A DNA stretch of 48,797 bases, from positions 1-48,797 of IMG/VR virus record IMGVR_UViG_3300033553_000216; one strand, given 5' to 3'. Within the stretch, counting starts at the first letter, position 1; the number at the start of each line of letters is the position of its first letter. Position numbers and translations under genes: made by a program. Under the pieces are notes generated by a model. It worked only from the letters and a program-made list of their open reading frames with translations. It was not told where the DNA came from and searched no databases. This document shows, in pieces, positions 8,066 through 15,249 of the stretch. The DNA comes from a virus.

Positions 8066-8509
8066 ATGTCTGATATCGTCGATAAAGTAGTTTTCTTTAA
8101 CCAGGAAGTCCTGGGCATTGCACAGCGCAAGCCACAAGTGATGGCTCTTAATGAGCAAGAAATCACAGTGAAGTGTTTGCATGAGGAAGTTCAGGAATTC
8201 ATGGACGCCTATGATACATGCATGGCTGATGATAACACTGTCAAGCAAGAATTTGAAATTCCATACGTGGCAGAAATGGCTGATGCAATGATTGATAACA
8301 TCTACTTCGCCATTGGTGCACTCTACAAGCTGGGTCTTACAGCTGATCAAATTCGGCGTTGTATGTACGCAGTCCATGATTGCAATGTACAGAAGAAAGC
8401 TGGTAAAAATGCTAAGCGTGATACTGGCGCAGCTGATGCCGTTAAGCCTGAAGGATGGGTAGGACCTGAGGCTAAGATTCAAACTATACTGAAGGAAACC
8501 AGTGAATGA
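8066..8509 (+). CDS. MazG-like all-alpha NTP pyrophosphohydrolase, candidate dCTPase
   Basis: 147 aa. The metal site of the all-alpha NTP pyrophosphatase superfamily is present: E40-E41-x2-E44 (HEEVQEF) and E70-x2-D73 with D77 (AEMADAMIDNIY). The reaction is NTP to NMP plus pyrophosphate. Next to a dCMP hydroxymethylase-type enzyme and a dNMP kinase, the likely substrate is dCTP. This would give dCMP for hydroxymethylation and keep unmodified dCTP out of phage DNA, the role gp56 plays in T4. The substrate is inferred from context. It abuts the carbamoyltransferase gene and overlaps the kinase by 4 bases. Confidence 0.82.
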   Translation: MSDIVDKVVFFNQEVLGIAQRKPQVMALNEQEITVKCLHEEVQEFMDAYDTCMADDNTVKQEFEIPYVAEMADAMIDNIYFAIGALYKLGLTADQIRRCMYAVHDCNVQKKAGKNAKRDTGAADAVKPEGWVGPEAKIQTILKETSE

Positions 8510-9051
8510 CCACTGTTATTATCGAAGGGCCAGACGGTGCAGGGAAGAGCACGCTGGTCCAGGCGTTGAAGAATGCGGATGGAATGATTGAAACTATTCA
8601 CCCAGGTAAACCACCTGAAAATTACAAAACCCTGTTAAAAATGCTCAATACTCAGTTGACATATCGAGCGCATGCCACAGTGGTTTATGACCGTGTAACA
8701 TGTATCTCTGAATGGGTTTATCGACCGTTTAGAATCACAATTAAAAGTGATGAAGTGAATGAGTGTGGAGTTTACTTCAGTCTGCTTGAAGCTCAGCTAG
8801 CTCTAGCCATTAACTTGGATTGGATTATAGTCTATTGTAGGCCATCCACCCAACGCATCATCGATGAATGTTGTAATTTCACCGAGCACGATACTGATGA
8901 TACAATGAGAGTTGTCAAGCAGAACATTCAACAAGTGATAACTGCTTATGACGCTATCATGGATCGAATGAAAGCGTTTGGCTGTAACGTGGTTGTCTAT
9001 GACTATGAGCAAGATGACACGTTTGAATTCATAAAAGCAATTCTGGAGTAA
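8506..9051 (+). CDS. Thymidylate-kinase-like deoxynucleoside monophosphate kinase
   Basis: 181 aa P-loop kinase. Walker A is GPDGAGKST (8-16), and the DR motif typical of thymidylate kinases is YDRVTC (61-66) followed by SEWVYRP. It is shorter than bacterial Tmk (about 210 aa). In this cassette the probable substrate is 5-hydroxymethyl-dCMP, which host kinases handle poorly; dTMP or dNMPs in general are alternatives. It overlaps the upstream gene by ATGA and precedes the hydroxymethylase by 2 bases. Confidence 0.82.
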   Translation: MTTVIIEGPDGAGKSTLVQALKNADGMIETIHPGKPPENYKTLLKMLNTQLTYRAHATVVYDRVTCISEWVYRPFRITIKSDEVNECGVYFSLLEAQLALAINLDWIIVYCRPSTQRIIDECCNFTEHDTDDTMRVVKQNIQQVITAYDAIMDRMKAFGCNVVVYDYEQDDTFEFIKAILE

Positions 9052-9053
9052 TT

Positions 9054-9884
9054 ATGAGTCAGGAAACTACAAACAGAGCATGGCTAGAATTGTTCAGAAA
9101 TACAATGATTCACGGTGAGCGAATCGAAGTACGTGGTTCTGAGATCAAAGAGCTTCGTAACAAGTCACTCACTATTGATCCATTGTATCCGTTCATCACA
9201 TACAAAGCTCGCAACTATAACTTTCCTTACTGCAAAAAGGAATTACAGTGGAAGGTTTATGGCGATAAGTATGATATTCGTATAATGAATCATGCAAAAA
9301 TGTGGGCCTCAGTACAAAATGCCGATGGCTCTTTCAATTCAAACTACGGTCATTACTGGTTTAAAATGGACGGCATTGAAAATGCTGCAAAACAGTTATT
9401 GGCAGATAAACACACTCGTAGAGCTGCTATCCCAATGTTAGCAGCTGAACATATTGAAATGGACGTCATAGACTCAGTATGTACTGAATGCATGACTTTC
9501 TTGATTCGAAAGGATAAGTTACACTGCATTGTTCACATGAGATCCAGTGATCAGGTCTTTGGTCTTGGCACAGATATGCCTTCGTTCTCATTTGTGATGC
9601 GAATCATGTTAGGCCGTATATCTGAGGCTTATCCTGAAGCTGTGTTGGGTGACCTAACCATTACAGCTGCAAGTTCTCATGTGTATGAAAGACACTATGA
9701 GCTCTATGATAAACTGGACATGGAAAGGCCAGAAGTTGTACCAATGAATAACCAGCAATGGATGCCTTTATGTGATAAGGTAGAATCTGAATATCTGATG
9801 AACATGCAGTTTAGTAATTTACGTATCGGCTTTAAAGAATTAAAGCCTTTAACTAACTGGCTGCTATCAGATGGTGACTTATGA
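9054..9884 (+). CDS. Thymidylate synthase homologue with dCMP hydroxymethylase signature
   Basis: 276 aa. Aligning on the phosphate-binding RS motif (R163-S164, HMRSSD) places the nucleophile at C143 (VCTECMTF), the same 20-residue spacing as C146-R166 in E. coli ThyA. H209 and Y211 (SSHVYERH) match the H207/Y209 pair. The key point is that the residue 11 after R163 is D174 (GLGTDMPSF), where true thymidylate synthases have Asn (PFNIASY). Asn-to-Asp at this site is the known switch to cytosine recognition in T4 dCMP hydroxymethylase. The predicted reaction is dCMP plus methylene-tetrahydrofolate and water giving 5-hydroxymethyl-dCMP. It is coupled to the kinase upstream and the deaminase downstream (ATGA overlap). 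Confidence 0.88.
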   Translation: MSQETTNRAWLELFRNTMIHGERIEVRGSEIKELRNKSLTIDPLYPFITYKARNYNFPYCKKELQWKVYGDKYDIRIMNHAKMWASVQNADGSFNSNYGHYWFKMDGIENAAKQLLADKHTRRAAIPMLAAEHIEMDVIDSVCTECMTFLIRKDKLHCIVHMRSSDQVFGLGTDMPSFSFVMRIMLGRISEAYPEAVLGDLTITAASSHVYERHYELYDKLDMERPEVVPMNNQQWMPLCDKVESEYLMNMQFSNLRIGFKELKPLTNWLLSDGDL

Positions 9885-10390
9885 CTGGTCATTATCGCCC
9901 AACCAAAGATGAGTATTTCCTGGTCATGGCTATGCACGCAGCTACAAGAGCATCCTGCGCAAGGCGCAGGGTCGGCTGTGTGCTGATCAATAGCTATGAC
10001 CATGTACTCTCCACAGGTATGAATGGCCCAGATACGGGCGCTGTGAATTGTACCACTGTACCTTGTCCTGGAGCAGGCTCTAAGTCAGGTGAGAATCTTA
10101 ACGCGTGTGAAGCCATTCATGCAGAAGTCAATGCATTACTACAATGTCGTAATGTGCAGGAAATCACCACAGCTTACGTCACTACAAGTCCTTGCATTGA
10201 GTGTACAAAAGCTCTGCTAAACACGTCTTGCAGAAGGATAGTCTATCTCACTAAGTATGCAGATGGACATGATGAGGCTATAGCTCGATGGAGAAAGCGT
10301 GGTCGTATTATAGAACCAATCTCTCGCTGTGATCATAGCGAGGGTTTCATTAACGCATTTTGCAGTACTTATGGGATGGTAGCGTCATGA
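9881..10390 (+). CDS. dCMP deaminase
   Basis: 169 aa zinc-dependent deoxycytidylate deaminase. The catalytic signature is H80-A-E82 (CEAIHAEVNAL) with P104-C105-x2-C108 (SPCIECTKAL). The N-terminal helix (YFLVMAMHAATRASC) and C-R-R-x-V-G-C are typical of the dCMP branch. It converts dCMP to dUMP, the precursor of dTMP, so it shares a substrate with the hydroxymethylase and would balance T against modified C. A cysteine-rich insert (about 57-76) precedes the active site, as in phage T4 Cd. It overlaps the ligase start by 4 bases. Confidence 0.92.
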   Translation: MTGHYRPTKDEYFLVMAMHAATRASCARRRVGCVLINSYDHVLSTGMNGPDTGAVNCTTVPCPGAGSKSGENLNACEAIHAEVNALLQCRNVQEITTAYVTTSPCIECTKALLNTSCRRIVYLTKYADGHDEAIARWRKRGRIIEPISRCDHSEGFINAFCSTYGMVAS

Positions 10391-11460
10391 TGGTAACACT
10401 GTATAGAAAGAACTCATTTGGCATTGGTCGCTGGTGCATTATAAGCGATGGCAACGCAATCAGATTTGGTCACAGTGCAACCCTTGATGGTTCACTGGTT
10501 ATGAACGAGGAAATCATTGACGAAGGCAAAGCTGGTCGAAGCATTAAAGAGCAGATTGATCTTCGCATGAATTCTCGAATAAGTAAGATGCGTGACAAAG
10601 GTTACAAAGACACTACAGATGAAGCTGCCGCAGCAATGACAAATCAGTTAGGTCTGATTACACCTATGCTGGCGAAGCCATTGAAGGCTAATAAGATTGT
10701 GAAGTCAATCATACAGCCAAAATACAATGGTCACAGATGCTTGATTACTTGTGCGGATGGCGAAATCATTGCGTACTCTCGTCAAGGTAAAATCATTCAC
10801 ACAATGGAGCACATCACAAAGCATTTCAAAGATGTGCTGCCAGAAGGCGCAGTGGTTGACGGTGAGCTCTTTATCCCTGGCGCTAAGCTTCAAAGCATCG
10901 CATCTCTTGTTAAGCGTAAGCAAGAGAAATCAAAAGATGTGACATACTATGCGTATGACTATATCGATGATTCAGATCACAGGGTTGGCTTCAGTGACAG
11001 ACTGAAGATTCTGATTGATCTGCTACGCAATGTTGGTGCGAGTGATTCAATCCTACTCGCTGAGTCAATTATCGTAAATGATCTTGACCAAGCAATGGAA
11101 ATATACTCTGCGCACCTTGCACAGGGTCATGAAGGTTCAATACTCAGAGTATGGAACGGAAAATACGAAAGTGGCAAGCGGTCTTCAGGTTTGTTGAAGA
11201 TGAAACCCATATTTGATACTGAAGCTGAAGTGATTGACATAGTACCAGGTGAGACAGGCTTAGGTATATGCGTGTGTAGAATGGATGGCTTAGATCAGAC
11301 CTTCAAGGTCTTAGCACCTGGCCCACACAGAGATAAGATTGAAGCGTTGTACAACAAAGAAAAGTTTATCGGTATGCGGGTAAAAATCGAGTACCGTGAA
11401 CTTACAGCTGATAAAATACCATTTCATGCTGTTGCGACTGAATGGTTCAGCTCAATTTAA
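10387..11460 (+). CDS. ATP-dependent DNA ligase with WGR-like N-terminus
   Basis: About 357 aa. The nucleotidyltransferase motifs are clear: motif I KYNGHR (Lys is the adenylated residue), motif III VDGELF, motif IV EGSILR and motif V LLKMKP. An OB-fold follows. Before motif I there are about 90 residues resembling a WGR domain (YRKNSFGIGRWCI with a FGHSATLDGS tail). I prefer the ATG at 10387 because it overlaps the deaminase stop as ATGA, like the other junctions here; a frame start 9 codons earlier lies inside the deaminase gene. It seals nicks during replication. This is the last gene of the plus-strand operon. Confidence 0.9.
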   Translation: MMVTLYRKNSFGIGRWCIISDGNAIRFGHSATLDGSLVMNEEIIDEGKAGRSIKEQIDLRMNSRISKMRDKGYKDTTDEAAAAMTNQLGLITPMLAKPLKANKIVKSIIQPKYNGHRCLITCADGEIIAYSRQGKIIHTMEHITKHFKDVLPEGAVVDGELFIPGAKLQSIASLVKRKQEKSKDVTYYAYDYIDDSDHRVGFSDRLKILIDLLRNVGASDSILLAESIIVNDLDQAMEIYSAHLAQGHEGSILRVWNGKYESGKRSSGLLKMKPIFDTEAEVIDIVPGETGLGICVCRMDGLDQTFKVLAPGPHRDKIEALYNKEKFIGMRVKIEYRELTADKIPFHAVATEWFSSI

Positions 11461-11490
11461 TAATTTTAACTAGTTGGTTAACTTTTTGAT

Positions 11491-11517
11491 AAAAAGGAGC
11501 GCTCTGAAAGCGCTCCT
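11491..11517. terminator. Convergent terminator between replication and late operons
   Basis: The stem AGGAGCGCT (11495-11503) with AGCGCTCCT (11509-11517) has a 5-base loop. On the minus strand it is followed directly by TTTTT, so it ends the late operon. On the plus strand TTTTT follows after six bases, so it may also stop the ligase transcript. Confidence 0.75.
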
Positions 11518-11579
11518 GTTAACTTTTTAAGGGGCCAGCCCGTAGGGTAATATAGGTATAAAAAGTAGTTATTCAGAGC
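11501..11579. repeat. Dispersed inverted-end intergenic element, copy 2
   Basis: Inverted ends GCTCTGAA (11501-11508) and TTCAGAGC (11572-11579). The shared core lies at 11533-11554 in the opposite orientation to copy 1. The element overlaps the terminator hairpin and supplies the last codons (Ser-Ser-Glu-stop) of the minus-strand gene at 11569. Confidence 0.8.
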
Positions 11580-12012
11580 TATGTTTAGGTATTGGCACTT
11601 TAGTTAGATTGGTCTCAGTATTCCAAAACGGCCAACATTTGTGAGATGCGTATACTTGAATTGACCCATTCTCAAAATCTTCAGGTAAAAATATAGCCCA
11701 AGGGCCCCATGTCTGATAACCTGTAGATCTGCTTTTAACTGAGCTAGAATACCCTTCTGAATCCATAAACTGATAATCTAGTAATACAGATGGCGTGTCT
11801 TCTCTAGAGCCATAAATGATCGTGCGTAAAAATGTACAAGATCTCTGTTTCACCATGGACCCTGACATTTCTATTCTTCTATCAACTCTATCAATGCTTG
11901 TAACATTAAATTCAGATATCACAGGGTGTACAGTTGTTTCGTAAGCTCTGTAAATATACAGCGCGTATGCACAAATTATAAAAGCAAAAGTCAGCTGAAG
12001 GGTTAGTCTCAT
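11569..12012 (-). CDS. Membrane-anchored protein of the lysis region, unknown function
   Basis: 147 aa from the ATG at 12012, which overlaps the upstream stop as ATGA; longer in-frame extensions run through the preceding gene and are not credible. Residues about 4-24 (LTLQLTFAFIICAYALYIY) form a single membrane segment or uncleaved signal anchor. The rest is a beta-rich domain with paired cysteines (SCTF and HKCW). It is the last gene of the late operon, after the holin, spanin and XhlA-like genes. It may help lysis or modify the envelope, but I do not recognise the family. Its final codons fall inside a repeat element. Confidence 0.75.
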   Translation of the reverse strand: MRLTLQLTFAFIICAYALYIYRAYETTVHPVISEFNVTSIDRVDRRIEMSGSMVKQRSCTFLRTIIYGSREDTPSVLLDYQFMDSEGYSSSVKSRSTGYQTWGPWAIFLPEDFENGSIQVYASHKCWPFWNTETNLTKVPIPKHSSE

Positions 12013-12221
12013 GAAATAAGGCCCAGGCCACCCGTAGTTATTAGGGTCATCATACCACCTATGACACCTGCTAGAACAATCCTTACGAGCCAGGTGAGAT
12101 TTCGGTTTATGTCCTCCAGAGCCTTGTTCATCGTCTTCTGTGATTGCTCCAGTAGAGAAATTCGTATCTCCAGGTCGTGATGTGATTGTCCGTTTCGTCT
12201 TTCTTGGCCTCTCCACGACAT
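12009..12221 (-). CDS. Hemolysin XhlA-like small membrane protein
   Basis: 70 aa. A charged helix (HHDLEIRISLLEQSQKTMNKALEDINRNL) is followed by one membrane segment (VRIVLAGVIGGMMTLITTGGL). This layout is that of XhlA/holin-associated proteins found next to holins. An SD (AGGAGACATG context) precedes the start. It probably assists membrane permeabilisation at lysis. Confidence 0.75.
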   Translation of the reverse strand: MSWRGQERRNGQSHHDLEIRISLLEQSQKTMNKALEDINRNLTWLVRIVLAGVIGGMMTLITTGGLGLIS

Positions 12222-12249
12222 GTCTCCTGAACCTCTATCGCCATTTAGA

Positions 12250-12471
12250 TTATCGATAACCTTGCTCCAACTGTAAAATATACTTCCCTAGCTTTACAGC
12301 GTCCGTGCGAGAAAAACAAACATTACTGTTTATTGTGGTTGTCGACAGGGTTGGCTTCGGAGGTTTCGCTGGCATCGTTGGGCTTGCTTGACAACCCATC
12401 AAAGTGATCGTCAAACCAAACATCAGGATTCTGCTCAAGCTTGTCCACTTCATCCTGGTGTTCCTTTTCAT
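12250..12471 (-). CDS. Rz1-like outer-membrane spanin lipoprotein candidate
   Basis: 73 aa. A basic N-terminus and hydrophobic stretch lead to the lipobox LMGC (Cys27), then a proline-rich segment (PAKPPKP) and a helical end (KLGKYILQLEQGY). This is the look of o-spanins, which are lipidated and reach from the outer membrane. The first half overlaps the upstream gene (12323-12544) in another frame, as Rz1 overlaps Rz. Confidence 0.7.
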   Translation of the reverse strand: MKRNTRMKWTSLSRILMFGLTITLMGCQASPTMPAKPPKPTLSTTTINSNVCFSRTDAVKLGKYILQLEQGYR

Positions 12472-12544
12472 GCTTCTTACGAACCATCCTCTTGATTAAA
12501 GAGACTAGCTCGTTAAACAGTCTTACGACTTCAGCCCAAGCCAT
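12323..12544 (-). CDS. Small charged lysis-cassette protein overlapping the spanin gene
   Basis: 73 aa. An amphipathic basic helix (VRLFNELVSLIKRMVRKKHEKEH) is followed by an acidic tail with DVWFDDHFDG. It holds the position of an i-spanin (the Rz1-like gene is nested in its 3' half) but lacks a clear transmembrane segment, so this role is doubtful. The start overlaps the holin stop by one base. Confidence 0.65.
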   Translation of the reverse strand: MAWAEVVRLFNELVSLIKRMVRKKHEKEHQDEVDKLEQNPDVWFDDHFDGLSSKPNDASETSEANPVDNHNKQ

Positions 12545-12750
12545 TACTTCGAGCCGACAGTAACTTTAGAGACTGCTTTGAAACGACCCCAGATTGCGAA
12601 GATACCACCTGCAACACCTACCATTGCAGTTACAATCTCTTGCTGAGAAGCTGCGTCGACTTGATAGCCGAACATACCTGCAATCAAAGCGATAACAGCT
12701 ACGATGCTACCCCAGATTGTCTTGGACTTGTACCACGGTTTATCTTCCAT
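12544..12750 (-). CDS. Holin
   Basis: 68 aa. After a short charged start (MEDKPWYKSKTIWG) there are two membrane segments, about 14-30 (SIVAVIALIAGMFGY) and 40-56 (VTAMVGVAGGIFAIWG), with a basic C-terminus. Size, topology and the adjacent endolysin gene fit a small two-segment phage holin. The leader has GGAG before the ATG. Confidence 0.85.
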   Translation of the reverse strand: MEDKPWYKSKTIWGSIVAVIALIAGMFGYQVDAASQQEIVTAMVGVAGGIFAIWGRFKAVSKVTVGSK

Positions 12751-12778
12751 TGTGATTCTCCAACTTAGGAATACTAGT

Positions 12779-13222
12779 CTATTCTACCACAACCATGCCT
12801 GGATTAAACGGGGATGACCATGATCCGTATACAAATACTGCCTGCTGAAGCTTTATGTCTTTACGACGGTCGATATGTATAAATATATCGTGCAAGCCAA
12901 CTGACCAGTTAAGACACCATGCAAGTTGTGCAAACTTAAGCTTCTTCTCTTTAGACCACAGCTCCCAGTAAATGTCAGCAGCCATACATCCATCTGTTGG
13001 ATGTACAGGATTTTCAGTTAAGTGTAGACTTCTAAGATGGCCGCCAACATCTTCGTTATGCTCTGGAGTCCTGCACACACTGGTTGGGATAAGTGGAAAG
13101 CCGCACTCAGCCCTAAGAGCTGGCAACCTAGCTGCAAATCTGTCATCTAGCAAAATCACACCACTGCCTTGACAAGCCAGCTCTTTCTCTGTAAAGTAAG
13201 GTAATGCACCTGTCCAACTCAT
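12779..13222 (-). CDS. Endolysin, peptidase M15 (D-Ala-D-Ala carboxypeptidase-like)
   Basis: 147 aa. The M15 zinc peptidase pattern is visible: SVCRTPEHNEDVGG, then S-x-H (SLHL), a zinc-binding Asp (MAADI), and a C-terminal H-x-D (FIHIDRR). These supply the zinc ligands and catalytic acid. It would cleave peptide bonds in peptidoglycan stem peptides. No signal peptide is seen, so export depends on the holin. The start overlaps the upstream fibre gene stop as ATGA. Confidence 0.87.
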   Translation of the reverse strand: MSWTGALPYFTEKELACQGSGVILLDDRFAARLPALRAECGFPLIPTSVCRTPEHNEDVGGHLRSLHLTENPVHPTDGCMAADIYWELWSKEKKLKFAQLAWCLNWSVGLHDIFIHIDRRKDIKLQQAVFVYGSWSSPFNPGMVVVE

Positions 13223-13689
13223 GCTACTTCCACCGGAGTCCAGTATCGATCAAAAGTACCGTCGCGCCCAGGCTCAGTTGTGTTAGCGTCAATTGATGAC
13301 TCGTAAACCCAAAGGGTGCCGCCATCGTTAGGGTTATCATGGGTTACTTGATCACCGATGTCGTAAGCGGTTGGCCCGCTAATTGGTTGTACCCATCTAC
13401 GGATAACTCCTGGCGGCGTAGATTTCTTCCACAGTGCTGGTACATCAGGTGGCGTCCAATCCGCTTGGGTTGTGTGAGCTTGGATGACCTCATATAGCTC
13501 ACCTTCGAACCTACGAATAGTTCCAAGAGAAACAGCGACCCCGACCTTGAACTCAGGGTACAGCTCTGCTATTGCAGCGAGATCTGATTGACTGAGATTA
13601 CCAGCTCTAACGGCAGCTTGAGTGGTAATGCGGCCAAGCGATTCCAGCAGTCTGCGGACCTTGTTTGGCGTAATAGTTATGCTCTTCAT
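13219..13689 (-). CDS. Tail-associated protein with carbohydrate-binding (CBM5/12-like) module
   Basis: 156 aa. The N-terminal helix (KVRRLLESLGR) precedes repeated short beta modules of the chitin-binding type: YPEFKVGVAVSLGTIRRF then LYEVIQAHTTQADWTPP, and later YDIGDQVTHD with TLWVYES. The W/Y-rich pattern is common in phage tail fibre and fibre-tip proteins that contact host sugars. It lies between another fibre gene and the endolysin. Confidence 0.75.
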   Translation of the reverse strand: MKSITITPNKVRRLLESLGRITTQAAVRAGNLSQSDLAAIAELYPEFKVGVAVSLGTIRRFEGELYEVIQAHTTQADWTPPDVPALWKKSTPPGVIRRWVQPISGPTAYDIGDQVTHDNPNDGGTLWVYESSIDANTTEPGRDGTFDRYWTPVEVA

Positions 13690-14156
13690 ACCGGCACCTT
13701 ATACACGCTGATGGTGGCTTGCTGTCCCTCTACGAAAACCGTGATCGGCCCGAAGTTGTCAGCGGTGATGTTGAGGGTTGCCACACTGTCCACCGGGGTG
13801 ACTTCCACCAGTTCGTCATCCACCACGAAAGGCACGGGATCGTTACTGGTAAACGTCACAACTGAGGTATCTGCACTGTCAGCAACAATGGCGTATTTGC
13901 TGACCTTGAACACGCCAAGCTCAACCGGCTCCGGTGGCGGCGTCGGTATGTTCTCCAGTACCCACGTTACCTGCCACTCGCCGTTCACTTCACTGCCCGC
14001 CGTCGCGACCGCCCGCTGGCCGTCCGGCTCGGCTGGTTTGTCCGGCGTCACCGGCAGATAGCCGTACTGGGTCAGGTCGGTCTGGGTGCCGATAAAGGTG
14101 TTGCCGATTTTAAAAGGGCGAGAAACAATCCCGCCATTAGGTTGTTTATATAGCAT
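13686..14156 (-). CDS. Tail fibre/tip accessory protein with Ig-like domain
   Basis: 156 aa from the ATG at 14156, which has GGAGGG about 9 bases upstream and overlaps the preceding gene by 11 bases; the longer start at 14192 has no SD. The N-terminus MLYKQPNGGIVSRPFKIGN and a proline-rich linker (PTPPPEPVEL) precede a beta-sandwich resembling bacterial Ig-like domains (TSNDPVPFVVDDELVEV). Codons here are much more GC-rich than the neighbours, suggesting recent transfer of this fibre segment. Confidence 0.65.
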   Translation of the reverse strand: MLYKQPNGGIVSRPFKIGNTFIGTQTDLTQYGYLPVTPDKPAEPDGQRAVATAGSEVNGEWQVTWVLENIPTPPPEPVELGVFKVSKYAIVADSADTSVVTFTSNDPVPFVVDDELVEVTPVDSVATLNITADNFGPITVFVEGQQATISVYKVPV

Positions 14157-15249
14157 ATTGATAACCCTCCGATTGGATGCCGATGAAATCACCGAATTGA
14201 GATACTCGGTTCACGGAAGCAAGACTGTATTGGTACACAGAGTCAGAAGTGGAACCAACCATATACATCTTCGTACCAGATGAGTTAAACGCTATACCCA
14301 CTGGGGTAGTATCTTGTCCTGAAACATCAAAACTCACGCTGTCATAGCTTGCTGTGGACAGATCAAAGGCTGTAGAAAGACTGTATTGGTGCACAGAGTC
14401 AGAAGTGTTACCAACCATATACATCTTCGTACCAGATGAGTTAAACGCTATACCCAATGGGATAGTATCTTGCCCTGATACAGAAAAACTCACGCTGTCA
14501 TAGCTTGCTGTGGACAGATCAAAGGCTGTTGAGAGGCTGTATTGGTGCACAGAGTCAGAAGTGTTACCAACCATATACATCTTCGTACCAGATGAATTAA
14601 ACGCTATATCGTATGGGGTAGTATCTTGTCCTGATACAGAAAAACTCACGCTGTCATAGCTTGCTGTGGACAGATCAAAGGCTGTAGAAAGACTGTATTG
14701 GTGCACAGAGTCAGAAGTGGAACCAACCATATACATCTTCGTACCAGATGAGTTAAACGCTATGCCCCGTGGGTCAGGATCTTGCCCTGATACAGAAAAA
14801 CTCACGCTGTCATAGCTTGCTGTGGACAGATCAAAGGCTGTTGAGAGGCTGTATTGGTACACAGAGTCAGAGTTGTTACCAACCATATACATCTTTGTGC
14901 CAGATGAATTAAACGCTATATCGTATGGGGTAGTATCTTGTCCTGATACAGAAAAACTCACCCTGTCATAGCTTGCAGCGGACAGACCAATGTCTGTTGA
15001 GAAGGAATTTAGGTTATCCGCATTCACCGTCAACGAAAAGCTGTCATTGTTTTCCAGAAACAAATCCGCCTCACCCCGAAGTTCCGGGTTGTCCGTTACA
15101 AAGTCCAGCGTCAGGTTCCCGGCTCCCTGCACGACCTTAAACGCGCTGTAGGCGCTCAGGTCCAGAACCTGCGTTCCGGTCACTGTGCCCAGATCCAGAA
15201 ACGGCTTAAGGCCGCCGGAGCCACCTACGAAGTCGCTCAACTTGCTCAT
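14146..15249 (-). CDS. Tail fibre with five beta-propeller-like repeats
   Basis: 367 aa from the ATG at 15249, which overlaps the upstream stop as ATGA and has TTGGAG before it. After about 90 residues (LDLSAYSAFKVVQGAGNLTL region) come five 52-residue repeats with the consensus FSVSGQDTTPYDIAFN then SSGTKMYMVGNTSDSVHQYS and LSTAFDLSTASYD. Such repeats build beta-propeller blades and are known from adhesin-like proteins of marine bacteria and phages. The likely role is receptor or surface binding at the tail tip. The repeats are almost identical in DNA, so copy number may change by recombination. Confidence 0.78.
   Translation of the reverse strand: MSKLSDFVGGSGGLKPFLDLGTVTGTQVLDLSAYSAFKVVQGAGNLTLDFVTDNPELRGEADLFLENNDSFSLTVNADNLNSFSTDIGLSAASYDRVSFSVSGQDTTPYDIAFNSSGTKMYMVGNNSDSVYQYSLSTAFDLSTASYDSVSFSVSGQDPDPRGIAFNSSGTKMYMVGSTSDSVHQYSLSTAFDLSTASYDSVSFSVSGQDTTPYDIAFNSSGTKMYMVGNTSDSVHQYSLSTAFDLSTASYDSVSFSVSGQDTIPLGIAFNSSGTKMYMVGNTSDSVHQYSLSTAFDLSTASYDSVSFDVSGQDTTPVGIAFNSSGTKMYMVGSTSDSVYQYSLASVNRVSQFGDFIGIQSEGYQYAI
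14205..14990. repeat. Five tandem 156-bp repeats within fibre gene
   Basis: The repeat period is 156 bp (52 codons); for example the block ACCAACCATATACATC recurs at about 14252, 14408, 14564, 14720 and 14876. Copies differ by only a few bases, mainly at the GQDTTP-x-x-IAF positions. Confidence 0.9.

Noticed and set aside
9054-9884. Ordinary thymidylate synthase (ThyA) call
   Set aside because: Asp replaces the dUMP-specific Asn, and the neighbouring kinase, pyrophosphatase and carbamoyltransferase genes fit hydroxymethylation better.
12013-12216. N-terminal extension of the 147-aa lysis-region protein
   Set aside because: It overlaps the XhlA-like gene in another frame, has no SD, and the ATG at 12012 forms a clean ATGA junction.
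14157-14192. Upstream start for the Ig-like fibre accessory protein
   Set aside because: It lies inside the propeller gene with no SD; the ATG at 14156 has GGAGGG at a good distance.
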